Shown in pieces: positions 17,991-25,695 of a DNA stretch of 64,000 nt. Both the position numbers and the translations under genes were made by a program. A model generated the notes under the pieces. The model was given only the letters and a program-made list of their open reading frames with translations. It made no database searches and was not told the DNA's origin. Location of the stretch: contig NZ_CP009928.1 of assembly GCF_001021975.1 (NCBI RefSeq), positions 1,798,001 to 1,862,000 of the forward strand. Reading direction: 5' to 3'. Position 1 is the stretch's first letter, and every line of letters starts with the position of its first letter. Origin of the DNA: Chryseobacterium gallinarum. Lineage in GTDB: Bacteria; Bacteroidota; Bacteroidia; Flavobacteriales; Weeksellaceae.

Positions 17991-18839
17991 ATGTTTCTTA
18001 CCGAATGTCCTAGAGATGCCATGCAGGGGTGGGGAGAGTTCATCCCTACCAATAAAAAAATAGATTATATCAACTCTTTAATGGATGTTGGTTTTGATGT
18101 ATTGGACTGTCTGAGTTTTGTTTCTCCAAAAGCAATCCCTCAGATGGCTGACTCTGATGAGGTGGCAGAAAATATTGATAAATCCCGCTCCAAGACGAAA
18201 GTTTCTGCGATTATCGGAAATTATAGAGGAGCAGAAAAAGCTTTGAAGCACCAGTCGGTGGATATTCTTGGATTTCCTTTTTCTATTTCTGAAACTTTTC
18301 AGTATAGAAATACCAACAAAAGCCAGGAAGAAGCTTTTGATGAAATTATAAGAATGCTTGATCTGGTAAAAAGTGAAGGAAAACAACTGAACATCTACTT
18401 TTCCATGGCTTTTGGAAACCCTTACGGTGAAATGTGGAAATGGGAAGATGTAGACCAGTGGGCACAGCGATTTTCAGAAATCGGGGTGAAAGATATCTTG
18501 CTTTCGGATACAACAGGAGTGGCAACTCCGGAAACCATTGCTCTTTTATTTGAAAAAATCCCATCCAAATATCCTGCAATCAATTTTGGTGGACATTTTC
18601 ACAACCGTTACGAAGATTCTTATTCCAAATTGAAAGCAGCTTATGATAAAGGTTGCAGAAGATTTGACAGCGCGATTAAAGGAATTGGAGGATGCCCGAT
18701 GGCCAAGGACGATCTTGTAGGAAATATGCCTACAGAACAGGTTATTAACTTTATGAGCGTTGAAAAGGTAGATCATAAACTAAACCTGCTCAACTTTGAA
18801 AGCTCTTATAATAAAGCAAAAGATATTTTTCATTTTTAA
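17991..18839 (+). CDS. mvaB: hydroxymethylglutaryl-CoA lyase
   Basis: 282 residues. It cleaves HMG-CoA to acetoacetate and acetyl-CoA, the last step of leucine degradation. DRE-TIM barrel features: LTECPRDAMQGWGEFIPT with the catalytic Arg near residue 6, LDCLSFVSPKAIPQMADS, DTTGVATPETIALLF, the metal-binding HFHNRYEDS, and the mobile-loop Cys in GIGGCPMAKDDLVGNMPTE. Slightly shorter than most (~300). It appears monocistronic; no other leucine-degradation genes are nearby. Confidence 0.9.
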   Translation: MFLTECPRDAMQGWGEFIPTNKKIDYINSLMDVGFDVLDCLSFVSPKAIPQMADSDEVAENIDKSRSKTKVSAIIGNYRGAEKALKHQSVDILGFPFSISETFQYRNTNKSQEEAFDEIIRMLDLVKSEGKQLNIYFSMAFGNPYGEMWKWEDVDQWAQRFSEIGVKDILLSDTTGVATPETIALLFEKIPSKYPAINFGGHFHNRYEDSYSKLKAAYDKGCRRFDSAIKGIGGCPMAKDDLVGNMPTEQVINFMSVEKVDHKLNLLNFESSYNKAKDIFHF

Positions 18840-18866
18840 AATGGATTGAAATAAAAATATCAATAG

Positions 18867-18921
18867 GAGCGGGCTTTAGCCCGCTTTGCTCTATATGAAA
18901 ACCATGGCTTTAGCCAAAACC
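18867..18921. repeat. GC-rich REP-like hairpin R3 plus half-copy
   Basis: AGCGGGCTTTAGCCCGCT forms a near-perfect hairpin in otherwise AT-rich intergenic DNA, followed by a related ATGGCTTTAGCCAAAACC. No T-run follows, so a mobile REP-type palindrome is more likely than a terminator. Confidence 0.6.
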
Positions 18922-18951
18922 TAATTAATGCAAACCCAAAAAATCTACAAA

Positions 18952-19782
18952 ATGTCTCCAATCATTTCACCATCCGAATTAAAGATACTCTCTTCAGAAA
19001 GCCTGATCATTCTTGACGCAAGAACGGGAAAAGATATTCGTCAAAATTACCTTGAAAAGCATATCAAAGGAGCCAGATTCATCGATTTGGATAAAGATCT
19101 TGCAGAGATAGGAGACGACGCAGCCTTTGGAGGAAGACACCCACTTCCGAGTATAGAAAGGTTTGCAGAAACGCTTTCAAACCTGGGTATATCAGAAGGG
19201 GCTCGTATTGTGGTTTATGATGATAAAAATGGATCAAATGCTGCGGCAAGAGCCTGGTGGATGTTGAAAGCTTTTGGATTTGAAAAGGTGCAGGTTCTCG
19301 ATGGAGGAATGCAGGCTGCAGAAAAAAACGGAATTCCATTTTCATCAGGAGAGGAAATTTTTGACAAGGCTTCACTGATTACAAAAGAAAGTTGGTCTCT
19401 TCCGACTTCAACCCTGGAAGATGTTGAAAATGAATTACAAAAGGATTCTTCAACCGTTATTGATGTAAGAGATGCCTATCGATACAGAGGAGAATCCGAA
19501 CCTATTGACCTGGTTGCCGGGCATATTCCGGGAGCTATTAATATTCCTTTTTCAGAAAATCTGGATGAGAACGGATTATTCCTAAGTCCTGAAATGCTAA
19601 GGAAAAAATACAACCAATTACTGGAAAATAAACCTGAAAATCTGATTATTCATTGTGGTTCAGGAGTAACGGCATGTCATACCATTTTAGCCCTAACGTA
19701 TGCAGGATTTGATATCCCAAATCTTTATGTAGGTTCATGGAGCGAATGGAGCAGAAGAGAAGGAAAAGAAATTGCAAAATAA
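18952..19782 (+). CDS. sseA: 3-mercaptopyruvate/thiosulfate sulfurtransferase
   Basis: 276 residues from ATG 18952; an in-frame ATG at 18928 would add eight polar residues. Tandem rhodanese domains: an inactive N-terminal one (ILDARTGKDIRQNYLEKHIKGARFIDLD, FGGRHPLPS) and a catalytic C-terminal one with persulfide Cys in IIHCGSGVTACHTILAL. The loop CGSGVTA is that of mercaptopyruvate sulfurtransferases, whereas thiosulfate rhodaneses have CRKGVT. It probably supplies sulfane sulfur or detoxifies cyanide. It is close to the cys locus but separately transcribed. Confidence 0.9.
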   Translation: MSPIISPSELKILSSESLIILDARTGKDIRQNYLEKHIKGARFIDLDKDLAEIGDDAAFGGRHPLPSIERFAETLSNLGISEGARIVVYDDKNGSNAAARAWWMLKAFGFEKVQVLDGGMQAAEKNGIPFSSGEEIFDKASLITKESWSLPTSTLEDVENELQKDSSTVIDVRDAYRYRGESEPIDLVAGHIPGAINIPFSENLDENGLFLSPEMLRKKYNQLLENKPENLIIHCGSGVTACHTILALTYAGFDIPNLYVGSWSEWSRREGKEIAK

Positions 19783-19788
19783 TATTTG

Positions 19789-19932
19789 AAGGAAGCAAGA
19801 TGATGGAAGAGGGAAGTTCTTAGCGGTTACAAAAGAATTGAATCTATGTGGTTAATATAGTTTCTGCCAAATAATTGTTAGAAATTATATCGAACAACAC
19901 TAATTTCCTGCCTCCCTCTTCCAGCTTCTGGC
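19789..19932. repeat. palindromic intergenic element R2, copy 1
   Basis: Left end GGAAGCAAGATGATGGAAGA then GGGAAGTT is imperfectly inverted at the right end (AATTTCC...CCTCCCTCTTCCAGCTTC). About 144 bp, no ORF, between convergent sseA and the SufT-like gene. Copy 2 lies at 21880-22003. Confidence 0.6.
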
Positions 19933-19935
19933 CTA

Positions 19936-20262
19936 TTATAGCATTCCCAATTCAAATTTTGCCTCTTCACTCATCATATCCTTATTCCAGCTTGGTTCAA
20001 AGGTAAGTTCGAGGTCAACACTTTTTACATGTTCTACTTCTCCTACTTTATCTTTTACTTCTTGTGGAAGTGTTTCCGCTACCGGACAATTGGGAGTGGT
20101 AAGGGTCATTATAATTTTTACATCGGCATCATCGGAGATCTGTACATCATAAATCAGCCCTAGTTCGTAGATATCTACCGGAATTTCGGGGTCATATACG
20201 GTTTTTAGAACGCTGATGATTTCCTCACCAATGTCAGCAATTTGATCGTCTGTAAATTTCAT
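19936..20262 (-). CDS. SufT-like MIP18/DUF59 Fe-S assembly protein
   Basis: 108 residues. The single domain has TVYDPEIPVDIYELGLIYDV, then MTLTTPNCPVAETLPQEV with the conserved reactive Cys in TxPxCP, and LTFEPSWNKDMMSEEAKFELGM, all hallmarks of the SUF-associated MIP18 family (SufT). Such proteins aid maturation of Fe-S proteins, fitting the Fe-S demand of CysH and CysI, but no other suf gene is in view. It starts 3 bases after the exonuclease gene ends, so the two are co-transcribed. Confidence 0.93.
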   Translation of the reverse strand: MKFTDDQIADIGEEIISVLKTVYDPEIPVDIYELGLIYDVQISDDADVKIIMTLTTPNCPVAETLPQEVKDKVGEVEHVKSVDLELTFEPSWNKDMMSEEAKFELGML

Positions 20263-20265
20263 TTT

Positions 20266-20967
20266 TTAATCTAGATTGATATTCCTTTTCAACAAATCTT
20301 CCTGGCGCATACGCCGGAAAATATTTGCCAAAGTTAAGACATCTTTTTCACAATAGTCTACAATTCGCTGCAAGTCTTTTTCTATGTAGTAAATTGATGA
20401 AACCATTGAGCCGTCAATATCATCCTTCGGAGTGGGAATACCAAAGACATGAGCCAGTAATTCTAATGATACAAAACTTTTATAATCCCCGAACTTCCAT
20501 AGTTCCATCGTATCGATGTGGGGAATTTCCCAGGGTTTCTTTCCAAACATCTGAAACGGTGCCGGTGGTTGCATTCCATTGATGAGATAGCGCCGGGCAA
20601 TCCACGGGAAATCAAATTCTTTTCCGTTGTGGGCACAAAGGATCACATTATAAAGTCTAGGGCTGTTGAAGATTTCTCCAAATTCCTGAAGCATTTTTTT
20701 CTCATCGTGACCATAAAAGCTTTTAATCTTTAAAGTCTCATTTTTTTCAAGCATTCCTATGGTAATACAGATAATCTTTCCAAACTCGGCCATTATGCCG
20801 GCTCTTTCATAAAATTCCTCTGCAGAAACATCTTCTTTCCTCTGAAACTTTGTTTTTTTATCCCAGAGGTACCGGTCGGTTTCAGACAACTCGCTCCAGG
20901 AGCCTGCTTGAGGAACGGTCTCAATATCAAGAAATAAAACTCTTTCTAAGGGGATGTTTTGGATCAT
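20266..20967 (-). CDS. DnaQ/PolB-like 3'-5' exonuclease
   Basis: 233 residues from the inner Met at 20967 (MIQNIPLERVLFLDIETVPQ); the longer open frame begins with unlikely sequence. DEDD exonuclease motifs: ExoI FLDIETV (Asp and Glu), ExoII ILCAHNGKEFDFPWIARRY, and ExoIII IVDYCEKDVLTLANIF (Y-C-x-K-D, DEDDy type). It matches the family of Bacteroidetes proteins annotated as predicted PolB 3'-5' exonuclease-like, probably acting on DNA ends. Precise function is unknown. It shares an operon with the SufT-like gene. Confidence 0.82.
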   Translation of the reverse strand: MIQNIPLERVLFLDIETVPQAGSWSELSETDRYLWDKKTKFQRKEDVSAEEFYERAGIMAEFGKIICITIGMLEKNETLKIKSFYGHDEKKMLQEFGEIFNSPRLYNVILCAHNGKEFDFPWIARRYLINGMQPPAPFQMFGKKPWEIPHIDTMELWKFGDYKSFVSLELLAHVFGIPTPKDDIDGSMVSSIYYIEKDLQRIVDYCEKDVLTLANIFRRMRQEDLLKRNINLD

Positions 20968-21048
20968 TTTTTGTTTTTTATAACCGAAATATATGACATA
21001 ATAAACCAATTATCCAAAACGTTTTTATTATACATAAAATTTAAGCTT

Positions 21049-21819
21049 ATGAAGAATTTATTCATTATAGGAAGCAGTATTTGCTTACTATTGTTAGCGT
21101 CATGTAATGATTCTGATGAAAAAGGTACTGCTACAGTGAATGTAAGGCTTACCGATGGTCCTGCTATGTATGACGCTGTTAATATTGATATTCAAAGAAT
21201 TGAAATCAACAGTAACGGAGAGTGGACCGCATTGAATTTTCCAAAGCCGGGAGTGTATAACCTCCTTAATTTTAAAAACGGAACCGATGTGGTTTTAGGA
21301 CAGGCCGTACTCCCGGAAGGAAATGTTTCCCAGATGAGAATGGTGCTGGGACCTAATAACACTTTGGTTGTAAATGGAATAACTCACCCGCTGCAAACCC
21401 CATCTGCTCAACAGAGTGGATTGAAGTTTAACTGGCATCAGACACTTGCTGCGAACGGAGCCTATAATGTATGGATCGATTTTGATGCTGGTAGATCTAT
21501 TGTTACAACAGGAAACGGTGCCTATATTTTAAAACCTGTGATCAGAACCTTTTCTGAACTTACCAATGGACAAATAAAAGGTTACGTTCAGCCGCAAGCT
21601 GCCAAAGCAGTGGTTCATGCCATAATGGCATCGGATACTATTGCCACGGCTATTCCGAATCCTGATGGATTTTTTATGTTTTCGGGGCTTTCTCAGGGAA
21701 GCTATACCGTTTCCTATGATGCGTCAAATGGTACAGGATACGTTGATGAAAACTCCGGACCTGTATCTGTAACTTTCGGACAGATCACTGATCTGGGTAC
21801 AAAAACGTTACATCAATAA
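21049..21819 (+). CDS. DUF4382 lipoprotein
   Basis: 256 residues from ATG 21049. A lipoprotein signal (FIIGSSICLLLLASCNDSDE; Cys after LAS) is followed by DUF4382 (about 27-185: TATVNVRLTDGPAMYDAVNIDIQRIEIN, PEGNVSQMRMVLGPNN, KFNWHQTLAANGAYNVWIDFDAGRSIV) and a C-terminal carboxypeptidase-regulatory-like fold (GQIKGYVQPQAAKAVVHAI ... FFMFSGLSQGSYTVSYDAS). A surface or periplasmic adhesion-like role is common speculation for this family; substrate unknown. Divergent from the exonuclease gene across 81 bases. Confidence 0.85.
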   Translation: MKNLFIIGSSICLLLLASCNDSDEKGTATVNVRLTDGPAMYDAVNIDIQRIEINSNGEWTALNFPKPGVYNLLNFKNGTDVVLGQAVLPEGNVSQMRMVLGPNNTLVVNGITHPLQTPSAQQSGLKFNWHQTLAANGAYNVWIDFDAGRSIVTTGNGAYILKPVIRTFSELTNGQIKGYVQPQAAKAVVHAIMASDTIATAIPNPDGFFMFSGLSQGSYTVSYDASNGTGYVDENSGPVSVTFGQITDLGTKTLHQ

Positions 21820-21879
21820 AGGTTATCTTAAATAACCTCAGCCCGGAATGAGGAATTCTGATGTAATCAATTTTGAAGT

Positions 21880-22003
21880 TAAGGAATAGAAGATGGAAGT
21901 TACGGAGGTAATAAAATAACCATTTATCTGTTTTATCTTTTTTAAAGTAATTAATGGTGTTAATTATGACTGAAAGTAACTTCCAGCTTCCATCCTTACT
22001 TTC
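21880..22003. repeat. palindromic intergenic element R2, copy 2
   Basis: Left arm AAGGAATAGAAGATGGAAGT then TAC (21881-21903) is inverted at the right arm GTAACTTCCAGCTTCCATCC (21977-21996). The element lies between convergent genes, as does copy 1. No coding capacity. Confidence 0.65.
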
Positions 22004-22080
22004 TAAACCCAAACTCAGGTTAAATACTATAAGCCCTTGTAAGAGTTTCATAAAGTTAATTCATTTTTAAATTGTAATTA

Positions 22081-22428
22081 TTATCCTACCTGCATGCCGT
22101 TTTTTGTAGGCAGAGAAGGGGTTAAAAGGGTAACATCCTTTTTATCTTCTCCATATAATCCTAAAACAAGGCATTCACTGAAAAAATTGGCGATCTGCTT
22201 TTTAGGAAAATTAACAACGGCTAAAATCTGTTTCCCTATCAAATCTTCTTTTTTGTATAGTGATGTAATCTGTGCGGATGATTTTCTGATACCTAATTCC
22301 CCAAAATCTATTTCCAACTGATATGATGGGTTTCTTGCTTTTTCAAAATCATTAACGGATAGAATGGTTCCGCACCGGATGTCTATTTTTTCAAAATCTG
22401 CCCAGGTTATATCTGGTTTTACATTCAT
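22081..22428 (-). CDS. csaA: CsaA-like tRNA-binding protein
   Basis: 115 residues forming one EMAP/tRNA-binding OB domain: ITWADFEKIDIRCGTILSVNDFEKARNPSYQLEIDFGELG, SSAQITSLYKKEDLIGKQILAVVNFPKKQI and FFSECLVLGLYGED. It matches CsaA in length and motifs. CsaA homologues bind tRNA and have been proposed as export chaperones. Its ATG overlaps the stop of the upstream gene (ATGA), so it is coupled to the HExxH protein. Confidence 0.9.
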   Translation of the reverse strand: MNVKPDITWADFEKIDIRCGTILSVNDFEKARNPSYQLEIDFGELGIRKSSAQITSLYKKEDLIGKQILAVVNFPKKQIANFFSECLVLGLYGEDKKDVTLLTPSLPTKNGMQVG

Positions 22429-22934
22429 GGTAAGGTGTTTATTAAATGTTCTACTTCTGTTTTCTGTTCTGCATATTTTTGTTGTAATTCGGAGCCTTCA
22501 CCCATTCTTCTATAATATTCCAGGGCTTTGCCGCCGAAGAATTTTTTGTGAAAGTCTGAAACCTCAGGAATCTGTGGGAAAACTTTATGAAAAAGCATCT
22601 CATAATAGGCCTGAAACTCCCGCTCATTTTTGTCTTCTATCACTTGTCCCGGAGCTTTTTGTCTTACATGGAGCATTTCATGGGCGATCATGTTCAACAC
22701 AAGATTCAAATCAAAATCAAATAAATTTTTAGGAATCATTACCGTCTGCGGTCCTCCCAGTTCACCTTCTGCAGTAAGAAGCATTGATGTAGGAGAGAGC
22801 TCCTGCCTGAATCCAAACCCTGCAAAATTCTCATGCTCCAGGTTAAAAGAATGAATCAGGTACCGGGCCGCATCCAAAATCTGGTTGTGTTCTTTGTAGG
22901 CTTCAAGATGTAGATTGACCTGCTCGAAATTCAT
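22425..22934 (-). CDS. small HExxH protein, possible zinc metallopeptidase
   Basis: 169 residues, no signal peptide. Helix LVLNMIAHEMLHVRQKAPGQ carries the zinc motif H-E-M-L-H, and NEREFQAYYEMLF about 20 residues later offers a Glu third ligand, a gluzincin-like arrangement. Preceding strands (LTAEGELGGPQTVMIPKN) could be the substrate-edge strand. The family is not one I can name. Coupled to csaA by a 4-base overlap. Alternative: a non-catalytic SprT-like fold. Confidence 0.65.
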   Translation of the reverse strand: MNFEQVNLHLEAYKEHNQILDAARYLIHSFNLEHENFAGFGFRQELSPTSMLLTAEGELGGPQTVMIPKNLFDFDLNLVLNMIAHEMLHVRQKAPGQVIEDKNEREFQAYYEMLFHKVFPQIPEVSDFHKKFFGGKALEYYRRMGEGSELQQKYAEQKTEVEHLINTLP

Positions 22935-23075
22935 TTGAAAATATGTTTTCTAACAAATGTATTAAAATATTGAGAATTGATGAGAATGTTTGAAGAGTAA
23001 AGTATTGATGGAGTAATGCTGATAATAACCCGATTTTTAGATCTCCATATCATTCGGTTTTATAAGATGGGGCCT

Positions 23076-24050
23076 TTACATAGATAATTGAATACTTTTT
23101 TTTAATTGTTCTATTTTATTATACATTTTGTTAAAGAAAATATTTCTGGCTTTATTGTTTGCGGAAAGCAGTTCCGAGTTTTTCAGGATCAGTTCGAGGC
23201 TTTTTTCATAATTATTACAAACCCTCTCATCTAAAGTATAATAATAGCTTAGAATACTATAGGGTAAAAACAGCATTTTCTGATCTAAGAATTTTATAAA
23301 AACACTATTATTCATAATTAAAAGATCATTCTGATATAGTTTAAAGTATGCCTCCTGTCCATTCTTCTTCTCATTAAGAGCTTCATTCTCTATGAGTTTC
23401 AACATATGTAAAATTTCATCACATATTTTTTGAACATTGATTGTACTGATCATCTCCAATTGATGAAAATATATGAGTTGTTCAAGCATAGCATAAATGG
23501 TAACATTACTCCATATTTCTGTAGAACTCACATTATGATATATTTCAGAAAGTTGTCGGCCTTTTTGTTTAATTTTTTCAGGAACTTTAAACTCTTCAAA
23601 ATCTATTCTTTGTGAAAAGAAATTAGCATCCATTAGTTTTAGCCATGTATAGATTTTAAATTTTTGTAATTGTTCAGACTTCATAAAATAAAAGAGTGGA
23701 ATATCTTTTGCGGCATAAATGAATTCAACATTTGGAATTTCTTTCATCTTCTTCAGATTCTCAATAGAAAATTCAAAATATTTTTCCAAATCTTCTATAT
23801 TATAAATATCATGCACTCTGTTTACAACAATATTATTGATATTGGAGTCATGAATTGAATCTAGGGAAATACCAAAGTGTGAGGCCATAGTAATTCCCTC
23901 ATTAAATGTAATATGGCTTTTTCCATTAATTCTTCTGTAGGCTGTATCATTGGATAATGCAAGTTTATCAATCATTACATCAACCAAATTCTTTTTTCCT
24001 TCGGATTCACTTAGGAGTAGGTCAAAAAGATTTTTTTGGTAATTTTTCAT
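23076..24050 (-). CDS. HTH (BetR-like) regulator divergent from the RHS operon
   Basis: 324 residues. The N-terminal ~65 residues hold a helix-turn-helix: VMIDKLALSNDTAYRRINGKSHITFNEGITMASHFGISLDSI, of the BetR-like/Cro type. The remainder is all helical, with no recognised domain, rich in Leu, Tyr and Phe (perhaps TPR-like). It has no signal peptide. It is transcribed away from 24257-32427 across a 206-base gap with symmetrical motifs, so it is the best candidate regulator of that operon. Very AT-rich, like the immunity genes, which suggests transfer. Confidence 0.7.
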   Translation of the reverse strand: MKNYQKNLFDLLLSESEGKKNLVDVMIDKLALSNDTAYRRINGKSHITFNEGITMASHFGISLDSIHDSNINNIVVNRVHDIYNIEDLEKYFEFSIENLKKMKEIPNVEFIYAAKDIPLFYFMKSEQLQKFKIYTWLKLMDANFFSQRIDFEEFKVPEKIKQKGRQLSEIYHNVSSTEIWSNVTIYAMLEQLIYFHQLEMISTINVQKICDEILHMLKLIENEALNEKKNGQEAYFKLYQNDLLIMNNSVFIKFLDQKMLFLPYSILSYYYTLDERVCNNYEKSLELILKNSELLSANNKARNIFFNKMYNKIEQLKKSIQLSM

Positions 24051-24073
24051 AAGTATTGTGCTTTGGGTAAATA

Positions 24074-24149
24074 TATCTAAAAAAGCTTGAATTATTGTCC
24101 TTTTTAGATAAATTGTCTGTTTTTCAGCATTAATTTAGACACATTGTCC
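24074..24149. promoter_or_regulatory. inverted and direct repeats in the divergent regulator/RHS-operon gap
   Basis: TATCTAAAAA (24074-24083) is inverted as TTTTTAGATA (24101-24110). Overlapping it, ATTGTC(C/T) recurs at 24094, 24112 and 24143. This clustering close to the regulator's start suggests an operator, not proven. Confidence 0.4.
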
Positions 24150-24256
24150 TTTCATAACTTGCTGATTTTCTTGAATTTTGTAACAATAAAAAATATTTTT
24201 TTGAAAAAAACATCAATATTGATCTTATATAATTAATCACTTTAAAATTGTTATAA

Positions 24257-25087
24257 ATGAAAATTAAGATATTATCCTTTTCTTTGTTGGTTTCTACATT
24301 TACATTGGCTCAAAGCTGGAATACCACAGGGAATACAGGAACCAATCCTGCAATAAATTTTATTGGGACAACAGATGGACAACCATTAATCCTAAAGGCT
24401 AATAATAAAGCGTCTATCCGTATACTTCCTACAGGGAATGTAAGAATTGGTTTAGGTGATACAGATATTAATCCTCTTTCCAATCTGAGGGTTTATAATA
24501 CTGGAGACTCTCTTCTTGAAGTTGCCAGTTCGGTAGGTTTATTCCAAATTGCCAAGTCCGGATGTAACGGGTGTTTTGGTGGTATGACTGGAGATACAGT
24601 GCTAAGAAACCTTGGGAAAAGCCATACTATTATTCTTGCGATGCCTAATAATGTTAATGATGGTGGGTCTTACGTAGGCATTCAGGATGGAACCAATGGT
24701 ACATGGGTTAAATTCTTTAATAATGCTATTGCCAAAATTGATGGTAAAGTCTATGCTAAAGAAGTTGAAGTAAAGGCTAATGTTTGGGCTGATTATGTAT
24801 TCAGAGAAAATTATCAGCTCCGTACCTTAGAAGAAATTGAAAAGTATATTGCAGAAAAAGGGCATTTGCCCGATATCCCGCCTGCACAGGAAGTGATGGA
24901 AAACGGAATTAATATAGCACAAATGGATGCTAAGCTTCTTGAAAAAATAGAAGAGCTAACCCTTTACTCCATACAACAAAATAAAGAGATCAAGAAACTT
25001 CAGGAAGAGAACAAAACTTTGAAGTCCCAATCTGAGAAGATTGAAAAGCTGGAACAGCAGGTTCAGAAACTTTTATCTAATCAATAA
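24257..25087 (+). CDS. secreted coiled-coil surface/tail-fibre-like protein
   Basis: 276 residues. Signal peptide MKIKILSFSLLVSTFTLAQ; a Gly/Asn-rich beta region (20-170) resembling fibre repeats (TGTNPAINFIGTTDGQPLILKANNKASIRI); then DYVFRENYQLRTLEEIEKYIAEKGHLPDIPPAQEVMENG, a module widespread at the C-termini of Bacteroidetes fibre-like proteins; and a terminal coiled coil (about 225-276, IEELTLYSIQQNKEIKKLQEE). Likely a trimeric exported fibre. First gene of the RHS operon, with the next start 13 bases after its stop. Function unknown. Confidence 0.75.
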   Translation: MKIKILSFSLLVSTFTLAQSWNTTGNTGTNPAINFIGTTDGQPLILKANNKASIRILPTGNVRIGLGDTDINPLSNLRVYNTGDSLLEVASSVGLFQIAKSGCNGCFGGMTGDTVLRNLGKSHTIILAMPNNVNDGGSYVGIQDGTNGTWVKFFNNAIAKIDGKVYAKEVEVKANVWADYVFRENYQLRTLEEIEKYIAEKGHLPDIPPAQEVMENGINIAQMDAKLLEKIEELTLYSIQQNKEIKKLQEENKTLKSQSEKIEKLEQQVQKLLSNQ

Positions 25088-25100
25088 TAAAAATATTCAT

Positions 25101-25571
25101 ATGAAAAGAAAACTATTTTCTCTAGTTTCTTTATTAATAGGATTTCTTGGTTTCTCACAGGCTGAAGTGTACTTCAAATATGATGAAGCCGGAAGCCAAA
25201 GATACAGAGGAATAAATGCCAATGCCAAACAGACACCGGAAACTTTATCAAAAACGGAATCTAAAACTACTTCTTTGGCCCAGCCTGCTGTTGTTATGGA
25301 TGAGAAAGCCTTCTGGAAGCAGATACGGCTGTATCCTGTTCCTGTTAATGACATTCTTACCATTGATTGGACTAATGAAGTAGACGGACTGATAGAATCC
25401 GTTTCGCTCTATCAGCATAGTACGGTTCATTGGAAATTTCAACTGCAAAATGCACCCGGGTTGAATAGGCAGGTTAAGATCAGCATGACCGGTTATGATT
25501 GGGGTGTTTATATTTTGCGTTTTACGTTGAAGGACGGAAGAGTCTTTGGCAGGAATATTACCAAAAGATAA
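25101..25571 (+). CDS. small secreted protein with T9SS type A-like sorting domain
   Basis: 156 residues from ATG 25101. Signal peptide MKRKLFSLVSLLIGFLGFSQ, a low-complexity Thr/Ser/Lys linker (to ~70), then a C-terminal domain reading IRLYPVPVNDILTIDWTNEV ... YDWGVYILRFTLKDGRVFGRNITKR. This is the pattern of type IX secretion C-terminal domains (YPNPxxDxLxI ... G-x-Y-x-L ... K). There is almost no mature cargo besides the sorting domain. Between the fibre protein and the RHS gene it may be a surface partner for the giant protein. Confidence 0.75.
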   Translation: MKRKLFSLVSLLIGFLGFSQAEVYFKYDEAGSQRYRGINANAKQTPETLSKTESKTTSLAQPAVVMDEKAFWKQIRLYPVPVNDILTIDWTNEVDGLIESVSLYQHSTVHWKFQLQNAPGLNRQVKISMTGYDWGVYILRFTLKDGRVFGRNITKR

Positions 25572-25695
25572 AAGATTGGGAAAGGGATTGAAAATGGTGC
25601 ATTGAACTTCAAGAAATTGCTCTTTCTCTGCATTCAGTCATTTCTATCGATCAATGATATTCATCAATTAGCTTTTATAAATATCCAACACAAAT

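Noticed and set aside
18867..18921. Hairpin after mvaB as a terminator
   Set aside because: No T-run follows the GC-rich stem and a related half-copy lies next to it, so a REP-like repeat is more likely.
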